Shown here in pieces: positions 9,377 through 18,604 of a stretch of DNA of 64,000 nucleotides. The notes below the pieces were generated by a model. The model saw only the letters and a program-made list of their open reading frames with translations, searched no databases and had not been told where the DNA came from. How positions within the stretch are numbered: the stretch's first letter is position 1; every line of letters begins with the position of its first letter. The position numbers were made by a program, and so were the translations under genes. This DNA comes from Methylobacter luteus IMV-B-3098 (lineage in GTDB: Bacteria; Pseudomonadota; Gammaproteobacteria; Methylococcales; Methylomonadaceae), in contig NZ_KE386569.1 in NCBI RefSeq assembly GCF_000427625.1, positions 1,202,216 to 1,266,215 of the forward strand, read 5' to 3'.

Positions 9377-10162
9377 CTAATAAGGTTTGATGCCGCTTAC
9401 CATAATTATATTGATACTGCAATAGAAAGAATTATTTAATGCGGTTTGTTTCAATTCCATGCGCCATTGATCCAATTCTTTTTGTGTAATGATATTGTCT
9501 GTTAAAGCATTATTTTCAACGGTTTCCTGTAGGGACAAAGCGTAAAATAATTCCAGATCATTAGTATAAAGAGGAAAAACATCGACTTGAATGTCATTAA
9601 AATGCGCATTTTTGAACATCCGATATAAGCTTCGCCCTGAATAGCCATTTGTGAGAAAATTTTCCAGACGATAATTTGATAGTAATTGTTCTGTTTTTAC
9701 TGATTGACAATCAATAGACAGGCTTGCCCAATCCGTATCTATGATTACTACGTTCCCTCCCGGTTTTGTGACTCTGTATATTTCGCCAAGTACCTGCTCA
9801 GGATTGTTTAAATGCATGAAAAGTCGTTCACTTCGGCAACTATTAAAGTAGTTATCTGGAAAAGTTAACGCACTGGCATTTTCATGTTGAAAGTGGACAA
9901 TGCGATCCATCTTTAAAATTTCCACTTGCTCCAATGCTTTTCTTAACATGGATTCATCGTAATCAACACCTATAACAAAGCCATCTGGCGATACGAATCG
10001 ACTCATTTCAATAGCATCAATGCCAGGGCCGCATCCCAAGTCAAGAACCGTATTACCTTGCTTAATTTGCATTTTTTTATAGCTAAGCTGCTTGATAGGT
10101 GCAAAAATTTCGCCTGCTTTTTTTAGATAATCAACGTCGACAGGACCTTTAAATTCAGTCAT
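9377..10162 (-). CDS. class I SAM-dependent methyltransferase
   Basis: This 261-residue Rossmann-fold methyltransferase is of the UbiE/Methyltransf_11 type. Motif I is LDLGCGPG at about residues 55-62, followed by GVDYDESML and the acceptor-loop region SERLFMHL. The substrate cannot be read from sequence. It converges on tatD and lies back to back with the acyltransferase gene, sharing an AT-rich intergenic of about 145 bp. Confidence 0.85.
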   Translation of the reverse strand: MTEFKGPVDVDYLKKAGEIFAPIKQLSYKKMQIKQGNTVLDLGCGPGIDAIEMSRFVSPDGFVIGVDYDESMLRKALEQVEILKMDRIVHFQHENASALTFPDNYFNSCRSERLFMHLNNPEQVLGEIYRVTKPGGNVVIIDTDWASLSIDCQSVKTEQLLSNYRLENFLTNGYSGRSLYRMFKNAHFNDIQVDVFPLYTNDLELFYALSLQETVENNALTDNIITQKELDQWRMELKQTALNNSFYCSINIIMVSGIKPY

Positions 10163-10997
10163 ATGATTTTTTCCTGTTAGGATAAATGTTGTTTTTCTTC
10201 TATATTTATCTATAGAAAATAGTCTAAAATCTCATCATGATTATATGAGTGGATAAGATATTTAACTAAATTAATATTTTATATCAATTAATCAATAATT
10301 TACCATAGGTGAGTCGATGTTTGAACGCTTACAAAAAAGGGATATGGATAGCTATGTGGAAAAAAGAAGATATAGGAAATCACTATTCAAAATATTTTCA
10401 GATGGTCAATGTTAATACTCAAGAACTAAAAACAATCGCCTATAAATTACGCCATAGCGTATTTCATGAAGAATACGGTTATTATGAATTAGGAAACTCT
10501 CACTATAAAAATATGGAAATTGACGAATATGATGAATATTCTCTGCACAGTCTGCTATTTCATAAACCAAGCAATCAAGCTATCGGTTATATCCGATTGA
10601 TTCCTCAGATAAAAAAGCATTGCAATCAATTGCCAATTGAAAAGTATTACGGGAAACCCTTTGATTTTAGCGCTACCCGTGTAAATAAGGTGGAGAGAGC
10701 AAACATAGGTGAAATTTCACGAATGGCCATTATGTCGTCCTTCAGACGGCGGCTTTCTGATAACTATCGTATAGATCAAGAGCCTGTTAAACAGGCTGAA
10801 AATATAGTTCATCCAAACCAGCGCTATCCAATCAATTATTTGCCCATGTGCCTTATGTCAGCAACCATGCATTTTGCATTTAAGGAAAATATGGAATATG
10901 GTCTTGCAATGGTAGAGCCAAAACTTGCAATTTTATTACGTCGTCTTGGTGTCCAATTTGATCAGATAGGTAAACCTTTTGAGTGCTTTGGGACACG

Positions 10998-11003
10998 GGT
11001 ACC
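10998..11003. repeat. left target-site duplication of the IS3 element
   Basis: GGTACC here matches GGTACC at 12666-12671. Deleting one copy plus the element restores the acyltransferase frame. The hexamer is itself palindromic and the flanking C-runs blur the exact edge by up to 4 bp. Confidence 0.65.
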
Positions 11004-11025
11004 CCCCTGTGTCAGGATAGTTGTC
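11004..11025 (+). repeat. left inverted repeat of the IS3 element
   Basis: This 22-bp end pairs with 12644-12665 in inverted orientation. The inner GATAGTTGTC is identical in both ends. The outermost bases match poorly. Confidence 0.75.
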
Positions 11026-11079
11026 CTCTCCCGCTAACGGGATAATTGGAAACTAGACAGGGGACGGAAAGAAAGCTCA

Positions 11080-11577
11080 ATGCCACATTATTCAGCGGAA
11101 CGCAAAGCGTCTGTATTAAGAAAACTGTTGCCACCCCATAACCGCTCAGTACCGGAAGTCGCCCGAGAGGAAGGGATTTGTGACCAGACGTTATACAATT
11201 GGCGTAAACAAGCCAAACAACAAGGGGTGCCCGTGCCAGGCAGCAGGAAACAAACAGAAGACTGGTCGCCGGAGGCAAAATTTGCCGCCGTGGTGGAAAC
11301 TGCGGCCATGACCGAACTGGAACTGAGCGAATACTGCCGCCGCCAGGGCCTTTATCCCGAACAGATCCGGCGCTGGAAGGAGGCCTGTATTCAAGGCGCA
11401 CAGAAGGCCGGAGCGCAACAACAGCAGCAACGACTGGAAGCGAAGCAGGACAAACAGCGCATCAAGGCGCTCGAGAAAGAGCTCAACCGCAAGGAGAAAG
11501 CCCTGGCGGAAGCGGCGGCTTTACTGGTGCTGCGAAAAAAGTTGACCGCCCTCTGGGAGGCAAACGAGGCCGATTAA
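11080..11577 (+). CDS. IS3-family transposase OrfA
   Basis: The 165-residue protein has an N-terminal helix-turn-helix (SVPEVAREEGICDQTLYNWRK) that recognises the element ends. A second HTH-like segment follows (ELSEYCRRQGLYPEQIRRW), then a Gln/Glu/Lys-rich coiled coil at about residues 110-150 for multimerisation. The ATG is preceded by GGAAAG. Near its end lies an A AAA AAG slippery heptamer, from which ribosomes can shift -1 into OrfB. Confidence 0.9.
   Translation: MPHYSAERKASVLRKLLPPHNRSVPEVAREEGICDQTLYNWRKQAKQQGVPVPGSRKQTEDWSPEAKFAAVVETAAMTELELSEYCRRQGLYPEQIRRWKEACIQGAQKAGAQQQQQRLEAKQDKQRIKALEKELNRKEKALAEAAALLVLRKKLTALWEANEAD
11535..11541 (+). promoter_or_regulatory. programmed -1 frameshift site between OrfA and OrfB
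   Basis: The heptamer reads A AAA AAG in the OrfA frame, the canonical IS3 slippery site. After a -1 slip the OrfB frame is open without a stop from here to 12632, giving a fused OrfAB transposase. The junction reads LRKKVDRPLGG. Confidence 0.8.
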
Positions 11578-11603
11578 CCTCGTACCCGGAGCGGCAACAA
11601 TTA

Positions 11604-12632
11604 GTGACCTGGATCCGCGCAGCCATCTCAGCGGGTGTCCGGAAGCGTTTGGCCTGCGCAGAGGCGGGCCTGAGCCTGCGCACCTTCCAGCGCTGGACGC
11701 AGGAGGCCGGCCAGATTAGTCAGGATCAGCGCGCGCAAGCGCAACGTCCGGCGCCTGCGAACAAGCTGTCGGAACAGGAACGGGCCCAGGTACTGGCTGT
11801 CTGTAACCAGCCGGACTATGCCGACCTGCCGCCCAGCCAGATCGTGCCGAGACTGGCGGACCAGGGCGTGTATCTGGCCTCGGAATCCAGCTTTTATCGC
11901 ATTCTGAAGGCGGCGGATCAGTTGCATCATCGGGGCCGTGCGAAAGCCAGACAGAAATCCCGGCCGCCGACCACACATCAAGCCCGAGCGGCCAATGAAG
12001 TCTGGACCTGGGACATCAGTTATCTGCCGAGCGGCGTGCGCGGTCGGTTCTTTTATCTGTACCTGATCGTGGACATCTTCAGCCGTAAAATCGTTGGTTG
12101 GGAAGTGCACGAGCAGGAGTGTGGCGAAGCGGCGGCCGCTTTGGTACAGCGCGCGGTCTTGGCCGAGCATTGCTGGCGCAAGCCCCTGGTGCTGCATGCC
12201 GATAATGGCAGCCCGATGAAGTCGCAGACGCTGCAGGCCAAGCTTTACGAGCTGGGCATTACGCCTTCCCATAGCCGGCCCCGGGTCAGCAATGACAACC
12301 CGTATTCGGAAGCGCTGTTTAGGACCTTGAAATACTGTCCGCAATGGCCCTCGCAAGGCTTTGCCTCCCTGCTGGTCGCGCGTGAATGGATGAGCCGCTT
12401 CGTGTCTTGGTATAACGAAACGCATCGTCACAGCCAGATTCGGTTTGTTACGCCGGCACAGCGCCATCGGGGCGAAGACCGGGCGATTCTTAACCGACGT
12501 GATCAGGTCTATGCCCAGGCCAAAAAACGGCATCCGGCCCGCTGGTCAGGCGCCACAAGAAACTGGACGCCAGCAGGCCCTGTTACGCTGAATCCGGAAC
12601 GGAACGAGGCGGAAATAAAACAGGCTGCGTGA
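11604..12632 (+). CDS. IS3-family transposase OrfB (DDE integrase domain)
   Basis: This is the catalytic part of the transposase. An HTH_21-like region comes first, then an rve core. The DDE residues are visible: Asp in WTWDISYL, Asp in LHADNGSP, and Glu in NPYSEALF about 35 residues later. GTG at 11604 is a nominal start. The active enzyme is more likely the OrfAB fusion made by -1 frameshifting, because this frame is open back to the slippery site at 11535. Confidence 0.9.
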   Translation: MTWIRAAISAGVRKRLACAEAGLSLRTFQRWTQEAGQISQDQRAQAQRPAPANKLSEQERAQVLAVCNQPDYADLPPSQIVPRLADQGVYLASESSFYRILKAADQLHHRGRAKARQKSRPPTTHQARAANEVWTWDISYLPSGVRGRFFYLYLIVDIFSRKIVGWEVHEQECGEAAAALVQRAVLAEHCWRKPLVLHADNGSPMKSQTLQAKLYELGITPSHSRPRVSNDNPYSEALFRTLKYCPQWPSQGFASLLVAREWMSRFVSWYNETHRHSQIRFVTPAQRHRGEDRAILNRRDQVYAQAKKRHPARWSGATRNWTPAGPVTLNPERNEAEIKQAA

Positions 12633-12643
12633 TCAAAAAACAC

Positions 12644-12665
12644 GACAACTATCTTGAAAAACACC
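12644..12665 (-). repeat. right inverted repeat of the IS3 element
   Basis: This is the inverted partner of 11004-11025, sharing the inner GATAGTTGTC when read on the minus strand. It lies between the OrfB stop and the right GGTACC copy. Confidence 0.75.
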
Positions 12666-12671
12666 GGTACC
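12666..12671. repeat. right target-site duplication of the IS3 element
   Basis: This GGTACC is the partner of 10998-11003. It also begins the resumed acyltransferase frame. Confidence 0.65.
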
Positions 12672-12790
12672 TTATGTGTTTTATCGAGAAAGCACTTATA
12701 AAAATTTAACTCCAGAGTTCCGTAGCCTGTTTGATAAAATAAGTAGAGAATTAAGTGAACAAAATGTAATAAAAAATATTACTTATATTA

Positions 12791-15667
12791 ATGCAAGATA
12801 AAACTAAGAAAAAAAGCAGATTCCTGAGCCTTACCTGGAAAGCAATTTTAGCCGTTAGCATAGCCATTCTGATATCTTCAGGCAGTGTTTTTATATTTGG
12901 TAATCTAACATTAGAAAAAAATTATTCTCAGGAACGAGACAGGGTACATCGCTTTTATCAACAAGCATTCAATAGTATTCTGCAACAATCAAAACTTGAT
13001 CAAATTGATATTACGTGGATCATTCCCGCTGTCATTAGTCTTGACATATCATCTCAGCAGGCATTAAACCAGATAGAAAAAATCATTAATGCCAATTGGT
13101 TCAAAATAGAGCTTGAATCTGATATCAAATCTGCTTATTTATTTTCAAAAAAAGGGGATTTATTAAATAGTTGGGGGGATACAGTACTAAACAAGGATAT
13201 TTTTTCACCATGGCTTAATTACGTATTCGAAAATGAAGAGCCTTTTGAAAGGATTCTCTGTAACATCAATTGTGTGCAATATAAAGCTTATCCTTTTTTA
13301 CATAATGGAGAATTTGCCGGAGTATTTATATTTGGAAGAGACCTAGCAGATATGGTGCTAAGAATGAAAGCTATTACCGGAAAGGAAATTGGGATTCTGG
13401 TGCAGAGTAACGAAAATAAAACAGTCTCAACAAAACCAATTCTTGATAAATGGTCAAAAGCTATCATTGCGTTAACTGAATATGAAAAAAGCTTCCCACT
13501 TTTGTTGGCCGTCATGAATAAATTACCGGATGGCTTACCGGCAAAAAATGCACGTTTCGAATACAATAACAATGAATATGAAATAATTGTTTTTCCATTT
13601 AGTAATGATAATAGTATTGCCGATCTTATTATTATCGATAATTTAAGTGAAGAATTAATCGACATTAATAAATCATCAATGTTATACGCGCTAAGTGGCA
13701 TAATAAGCTTAATCTTGGCAGGTCTGATTCTATTACTTTTGTTAATTAAACCAATGAGGCGTTTGAATGCATTTATAGCTTTACTGCCTTGGATAGCTAA
13801 GAAAAATTATTTAAAAGTAAATGAAATTATGCCGGTTGCCTCTGGACATAAATTATTTAACGATGAAATTGATATATTAAATAATGCCACACAAGATTTA
13901 ATTCTTACGTTGAAAAATTTAGATAGAGATGTCGATTTGCGTACGCAACGTCTGGCAGAAAGGAGTGTTGAACTGCAACAAGAAAAAAATCTCGTCTCCA
14001 ATATACTTAATACGGCTCAAGTTATTATTATTATAATTGATAGTAATGGAAGAATTGTAATGAGTAATAAATATGCAGAGAAACAGATAGGTTATAATGA
14101 AAACGAATTAAAACAGCAATTATTCATCGACCTAGTTTTTGGGCATGAGGATATAAGAGCTATATCAAATGCTATTGAAGAAATATCTAACCAGCAACGA
14201 AGATCTTTTCGCTATGAATGTATTGTATTTTCCTCTAAAGGAAATGAATTATATATATCATGGTTTTTTACGCTTATAAAAAATAATAAAAAAACTGAAA
14301 TATTATCTGTTGGTCTAGACTTGACTGAACGCAGAATAACGGAAAAAAAATTATCATGGCTTGCGGATCATGATCCATTAACTAATTTATATAATCGGCG
14401 CCGGTTTGATCAGGAATTGACGCACGCACTGACTATTGCTACTCGATATAATCAAAAAGGAGCTCTTATTCTTTTTGATATAGATCAATTCAAAAATATT
14501 AATGATAGTAGTGGTCATAATGTGGGGGATGAATTATTAATTAAAGTAGCCGATAAACTACTTTCAATAATTCGTGATACGGATATTGTCGCTAGATTAG
14601 GCGGCGATGAATTCGTGGTGATCTCATATTGTATTGATCAGGATCATGCAGAGAAAGTCGTGCAGAAAATATGTACTGAGATTGCCACCGTTAAAGTTAC
14701 GGTTAACAATATCGATTTAGGAGTAACTATTAGTGCGGGTATGCTGATTTTTCCGGCCCCCGGTTTCTCTCCTCAGGAATTGATGGCAACCGTAGATATT
14801 GCCATGTACAAAGCAAAACAGATGGGCAGAGGAGGGTGGTGCCTTGCTTCCATGGATGATTTAGCCAGGGATGAAATACGGCACAGAGTAAATTGGAAGG
14901 CAAAAATCGAAAAGGCGTTAGAGGAAGACCGATTCATTCTTTATTATCAGCCCATTATGAGAATAGCCGATAAAAGCATTTCCCATTATGAATGTCTATT
15001 ACGGATGATTGATGAAAATGGAGAAATTATTCCGCCAGGCATGTTCACTGGTATTGCCGAACATTTCGGGCTAATTACTAAAATAGATCAAAGAGTTATT
15101 GATCTTGCTTTTAAAAAGCAGTCTTTATTTCTCAAACAAGGACTGGATATTCATTTATCCATTAACCTGTCCGGTGAAATGCTTTCTAATCCTAATGCAT
15201 TCTCTATTATTGCTGATCATCTTGATAAATGGAATGTTCCGGCTCACAAATTCATTTTCGAAGTTCTGGAAACCCAAGCCGTTACAAACATACAAGCAGC
15301 CCGCGACTTCATGACTTATGTAACAAATATAGGCGGTAAATTTGCTTTGGATGACTTTGGGGTTGGCTTTTCATCAATGAGTCATCTTAAACAGTTGCCC
15401 GTTCAGTATTTGAAAATCGATGGCGGCTTTATCAAAAACCTTGCTAATAATAAAGAAGATCAGCTTTTCGTGAAAGCAATTAATGATGTCGGGCAGGGGA
15501 TGGGAATAAAAACAATTGCTGAGTTTGTTGAGAATGAGATGATACTGAAAGAATTGTCAAAAATGGGCATAGATTACGCACAAGGCTATGGTATAGGCAA
15601 GCCTATGCCTGAACCAGAGCTTAGTCTACGTATCGATCAGTTTGAGTCTGAGATGGAAGCCATTTGA
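12791..15667 (+). CDS. membrane PAS-GGDEF-EAL cyclic-di-GMP protein
   Basis: This 958-residue sensor has a transmembrane helix at about 15-32, a periplasmic domain to about 300, a second helix at about 300-322 and a linker helix. A PAS domain (about 400-510), a GGDEF domain and an EAL domain follow. The GGDEF motif is exact at residues 604-608, and an inhibitory RxxD site (RDTD) lies five residues before it, so it is probably an active, product-inhibited cyclase. The EAL signature is ECL (734-736), with intact DDFG and downstream motifs (LKIDGGFI, GYGIGKP), so phosphodiesterase activity is possible. Its start overlaps the severed acyltransferase end, so the IS may alter its transcription. The 3' end nearly touches a convergent porin/PstS-like pair. 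Confidence 0.93.
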   Translation: MQDKTKKKSRFLSLTWKAILAVSIAILISSGSVFIFGNLTLEKNYSQERDRVHRFYQQAFNSILQQSKLDQIDITWIIPAVISLDISSQQALNQIEKIINANWFKIELESDIKSAYLFSKKGDLLNSWGDTVLNKDIFSPWLNYVFENEEPFERILCNINCVQYKAYPFLHNGEFAGVFIFGRDLADMVLRMKAITGKEIGILVQSNENKTVSTKPILDKWSKAIIALTEYEKSFPLLLAVMNKLPDGLPAKNARFEYNNNEYEIIVFPFSNDNSIADLIIIDNLSEELIDINKSSMLYALSGIISLILAGLILLLLLIKPMRRLNAFIALLPWIAKKNYLKVNEIMPVASGHKLFNDEIDILNNATQDLILTLKNLDRDVDLRTQRLAERSVELQQEKNLVSNILNTAQVIIIIIDSNGRIVMSNKYAEKQIGYNENELKQQLFIDLVFGHEDIRAISNAIEEISNQQRRSFRYECIVFSSKGNELYISWFFTLIKNNKKTEILSVGLDLTERRITEKKLSWLADHDPLTNLYNRRRFDQELTHALTIATRYNQKGALILFDIDQFKNINDSSGHNVGDELLIKVADKLLSIIRDTDIVARLGGDEFVVISYCIDQDHAEKVVQKICTEIATVKVTVNNIDLGVTISAGMLIFPAPGFSPQELMATVDIAMYKAKQMGRGGWCLASMDDLARDEIRHRVNWKAKIEKALEEDRFILYYQPIMRIADKSISHYECLLRMIDENGEIIPPGMFTGIAEHFGLITKIDQRVIDLAFKKQSLFLKQGLDIHLSINLSGEMLSNPNAFSIIADHLDKWNVPAHKFIFEVLETQAVTNIQAARDFMTYVTNIGGKFALDDFGVGFSSMSHLKQLPVQYLKIDGGFIKNLANNKEDQLFVKAINDVGQGMGIKTIAEFVENEMILKELSKMGIDYAQGYGIGKPMPEPELSLRIDQFESEMEAI

Positions 15668-15669
15668 AT

Positions 15670-16896
15670 TTAGAAATCATAAGACAACATCACTGCATAT
15701 AGATCCCAATGCTGTACTGTACGGGCTGGATCTGGGTTTTCTAAACTAGATATTGTTCCCGTACCGTTTATGCGGTGATATTCTGTACTAAGAAGCAAAC
15801 CAGGAATTATTTTATACCGCAAACCAACAGTCCAGTCTTTAGCAAATCTTGAATAAGCCGGTCTACCATATTGCGCGGCAAATTTATTCCCATCTTTATC
15901 ATCTGTATCCCAGATGAGCTCATCATATCGAACCATACCCTCCAGATAAGAAGTGAACTTATAAATACCTTGAACATAGTATCCTTGACCTAATATCTTG
16001 GAATCAGGAAATAGACCGAAATTGTTCAATCGTAAATCTCGAAATTCATATTCTGCAGTCAAAGACCATTTTTCGGCATTATACTGAGCAGAAAAAATCA
16101 ATGGATGAAATTTGATTTGACCTGAATTTAAGTTGTTCGGCGCAGGTGCAGGGGAGAAATGAGCGTTAACCTCGGCATAAGTAACCACAAGTCGGACTTC
16201 GCCACCCCTCCATTCATAATTTAAGCGACCGCCCCAAGATAGATCGCCCTCTATTTCTCCCGGAAAATTACCTACAATCGCTGGTTTTAAATCAGGATCC
16301 TCGCTACTACGAGGACTTGTAATACCGAAATTAAAAGAAAAATCACCCCAATCGGTGTTTTGTTCGCCATATAAATAACCGCCATCAGCGGATAACGCGA
16401 AATTTCGATTAACATCAAAATAAATCGATTGTGGCAAAAATATACCAGGCCTGGTGGATGCGACATCCCGGGTTTCATTATATAAACCTAGTGGAGTTGG
16501 AACTCTTCCAGCCTTAATGCCCAATAAATTATCCTCGGAAGAGTATAGGTGATAATCAGCAAGCCCATAGTCAATACGTAAGCCTTGCTCATCCGTTAAA
16601 CCCGCGTCTCGCCATACTACCTGCATCGCTATCTGTAAGTCAGGAAAGATACGCCATGAACCGTTGATACCTAATTCCCTGAAATCCTCAGAAATATTAT
16701 CATCGGTTGTTCCGAAGAAATTATTATCCGATGTATGAATCAATGCTTGAGAAAGGAAACCATGTATTTGTATTGAATCCGGTAGCCAATTTTTTTCAGC
16801 AGCAATTGTATTGTTGGAAATAAAAGGGGTCACCATCACTACACTGCAGATGAACAGTTTTTTAGAATTATTTAAACTAAATTTAACAACATACAT
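15670..16896 (-). CDS. outer-membrane beta-barrel porin-like protein
   Basis: The 408-residue protein has an N-terminal signal peptide ending near NNTIAAE. After it, the sequence alternates as in a beta-barrel (IQIHGFLSQALIHTS, many aromatic girdle residues) and closes with terminal Phe (MLSYDF), the BAM recognition signal. No specific porin family motif was recognised. It lies 11 bp after the PstS-like gene, probably in one operon, and converges with the GGDEF-EAL gene. Exported substrate binding together with a barrel suggests uptake or sensing of a solute, but the solute is unknown. Confidence 0.85.
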   Translation of the reverse strand: MYVVKFSLNNSKKLFICSVVMVTPFISNNTIAAEKNWLPDSIQIHGFLSQALIHTSDNNFFGTTDDNISEDFRELGINGSWRIFPDLQIAMQVVWRDAGLTDEQGLRIDYGLADYHLYSSEDNLLGIKAGRVPTPLGLYNETRDVASTRPGIFLPQSIYFDVNRNFALSADGGYLYGEQNTDWGDFSFNFGITSPRSSEDPDLKPAIVGNFPGEIEGDLSWGGRLNYEWRGGEVRLVVTYAEVNAHFSPAPAPNNLNSGQIKFHPLIFSAQYNAEKWSLTAEYEFRDLRLNNFGLFPDSKILGQGYYVQGIYKFTSYLEGMVRYDELIWDTDDKDGNKFAAQYGRPAYSRFAKDWTVGLRYKIIPGLLLSTEYHRINGTGTISSLENPDPARTVQHWDLYAVMLSYDF

Positions 16897-16907
16897 GTCA
16901 TATTTCC

Positions 16908-17387
16908 TTATTTAACAACCAATTGCTTAATATTATTTGTTAAGTCTTTTAAATTTAGATAGCCTACGGATCCTGGCGTATTTGCTATTTTTTCAATCAT
17001 TTCCTCTTTGCTTTCTACAAGAATTGGAGCCTGACCTGATCCGCTAAAGACTAGCTTGTTCCAATTTCGACGCATTTGGTGAGGAAAAACATTTAATATC
17101 TGCTTGCAAAACTGTCTATGTAATTGGTCATCATCATTTAGTACAAAAACTGTCACGGCAGAACCATCATTCCAGCGAAGTAATCGCATCTTAAAAATCG
17201 CACTTAATCCATTTCGGCTAATGGTATTTTGCTGATTAGCTCTATTGATGACAGGAACGACAATATTTTGTTGTTGGTCAATTAGAGGAGGCGCGGCTGA
17301 AGCAAATTGATTCAGCAAAAAGATGGATAGAATGAGCACGAAACTCATTCTCAATCTTAATTGAAAGAATAGGGCGATTTGTTGCAA
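16908..17387 (-). CDS. PstS-like small periplasmic phosphate-binding-type protein
   Basis: The 159-residue protein has a signal peptide cleaved near FASAAP. The rest resembles the short PBP-like/PstS-related domain (LSAIFKMRLLRWNDGSAVTVFVLN, GSVGYLNL). This is far shorter than full PstS, so it is a domain-level relative rather than the phosphate transporter subunit. The neighbours are a porin and a c-di-GMP sensor. Small proteins of this kind are often seen with GGDEF/EAL sensors, where they may serve as the periplasmic ligand partner (inference). Confidence 0.75.
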   Translation of the reverse strand: MQQIALFFQLRLRMSFVLILSIFLLNQFASAAPPLIDQQQNIVVPVINRANQQNTISRNGLSAIFKMRLLRWNDGSAVTVFVLNDDDQLHRQFCKQILNVFPHQMRRNWNKLVFSGSGQAPILVESKEEMIEKIANTPGSVGYLNLKDLTNNIKQLVVK

Positions 17388-17444
17388 ACTGGATAACCGG
17401 TTAATAATAGAGTCGTTTCTTATAGAACAATCTAATGAGAATTG

Positions 17445-18572
17445 TTAATCGCAATATAATTCTATTATAGAGAGCGCTTTCTTTAATTCTTCATTTTTAT
17501 TATAAAAATGTGGCGATAACCGTATTCCACCACCGCGTAAAGCACAGACAACACCATTTTCCTGCAGGTATTTATAAAACACGTTATTTGAGATAGTTTT
17601 ATGTTTGAATATTATGATACCGGAATTTAATTGATTTTGCCGCTGAGATAATAAAACCAGTTGCTCGTTTCCATTAATCTGATCCATTAAATATTGCGTT
17701 TTTTCTATAATCAAAGACTCAACAACTGCCATTCCCGTCTCCAGCAATAAGGACAGGCTTGCAGAAAGAGCGTGAATCCCTAACATATTAAGACTGCCAC
17801 ATTCAAAACGACGGGCAGTAGGGTGAATTTCCCACAGTTTATTTTCATAATTATAGGTGTCTTTCATCATATGCCAACCATATTGAGTCAGTTTTAGTTT
17901 ATCTCTAGCCTCTGGCGTAGTATAGAAAACACCCAGGCCTTCAGGGCCCAGCATCCACTTGTGCCCATCAGCCATCACGAAATCAGCTTGATAAGCCTGT
18001 ACATCAAATTGAACAGCACCCAGGCTTTGAATAGCGTCGATACACAACAAGATATTGCGCTGTTTACAAAATGCGCCTATTTTTTCCAGATCCAAACGCA
18101 GACCCGAAGCAAACTGTATAGAACTTATTGTTAATAAACGGGTATTATTATCTACAAGTGCAAATAAAGCATCCTCAGGAGAAATAGAATTCCTTAAATC
18201 AGCTTGACGAAATTCAACACCTTGTTTTGCCAGAGACTGCCAAGGTAATCTGTTAGAGGGAAATTCTTCATTACTGCTGACAATGTTGTCGCCGGATTGC
18301 CAATCCAGGCCGTAGGCTACAAAAGATAAAGCTTCAGAGGTATTTTTTACCAAAGCAATATCATCCACAGAAGGTGCATTTAATAACATTTTCAGCTGTG
18401 TCCGTAATTCGGATTCTTTTGCCAGCCAGTCGGGATAAAAATATGAACCGTATACTGTATTTTGTTCTGCAAATTTTGCAACGGCTGCGCTGGTTCTTTT
18501 AGGCCATGGCGATACAGCAGCGTGGTTTAAATAAATTAGTTCATCAGATAATGGAAATTCCGGATGTTTCAT
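17445..18572 (-). CDS. class V aminotransferase (cysteine desulfurase-like fold)
   Basis: This PLP-dependent fold-type I enzyme has 375 residues. The N-terminus has the LNHAAVSPWP motif, and the PLP lysine lies in ADGHKWMLGPEGLGVFY. The C-terminus has the substrate loop GGGIRLSPHFYN. The family includes isopenicillin-N epimerase-like and cysteine desulfurase-like proteins, and the substrate cannot be assigned. It lies just left of the dif-like site. Confidence 0.88.
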   Translation of the reverse strand: MKHPEFPLSDELIYLNHAAVSPWPKRTSAAVAKFAEQNTVYGSYFYPDWLAKESELRTQLKMLLNAPSVDDIALVKNTSEALSFVAYGLDWQSGDNIVSSNEEFPSNRLPWQSLAKQGVEFRQADLRNSISPEDALFALVDNNTRLLTISSIQFASGLRLDLEKIGAFCKQRNILLCIDAIQSLGAVQFDVQAYQADFVMADGHKWMLGPEGLGVFYTTPEARDKLKLTQYGWHMMKDTYNYENKLWEIHPTARRFECGSLNMLGIHALSASLSLLLETGMAVVESLIIEKTQYLMDQINGNEQLVLLSQRQNQLNSGIIIFKHKTISNNVFYKYLQENGVVCALRGGGIRLSPHFYNKNEELKKALSIIELYCD

Positions 18573-18604
18573 AGCAATAATCCTGAAAGTAAGTTTAATA
18601 AAAA

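Larger units (their letters stand above)
11004..12665 (+). mobile_element. IS3-family insertion sequence, about 1.66 kb
   Basis: Two overlapping reading frames (helix-turn-helix OrfA, DDE integrase OrfB) are bounded by imperfect inverted repeats and flanked by GGTACC. IS3 elements normally end in TG...CA. Such ends would be at 11008 and 12663, leaving a few extra C bases, so the edges are certain only to about 4 bp. The element is GC-richer than the AT-rich genes around it, consistent with recent arrival. Both frames look intact. Confidence 0.9.
10309..12801 (+). pseudogene. PEP-CTERM/exosortase-associated acyltransferase, split by an IS3 element
   Basis: The 5' part (10309-11003) encodes a GNAT-like domain with features of the N-acyl amino acid synthase family linked to PEP-CTERM/exosortase systems (YKLRHSVFHEEYGYYE, GEISRMAIMSSFRRR). 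The reading frame hits an insertion sequence at 11004. The missing C-terminus resumes at 12666 in the same frame once one GGTACC copy is removed: VPYVFYREST, then about 40 residues to TAA at 12799-12801. The rebuilt protein would have about 274 residues, or 259 from the likelier ATG at 10354 rather than GTG at 10309. As it stands the product is truncated and gains a short tail (ending VVLSR). The end overlaps the start of the next gene by 11 bp. Confidence 0.88.
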
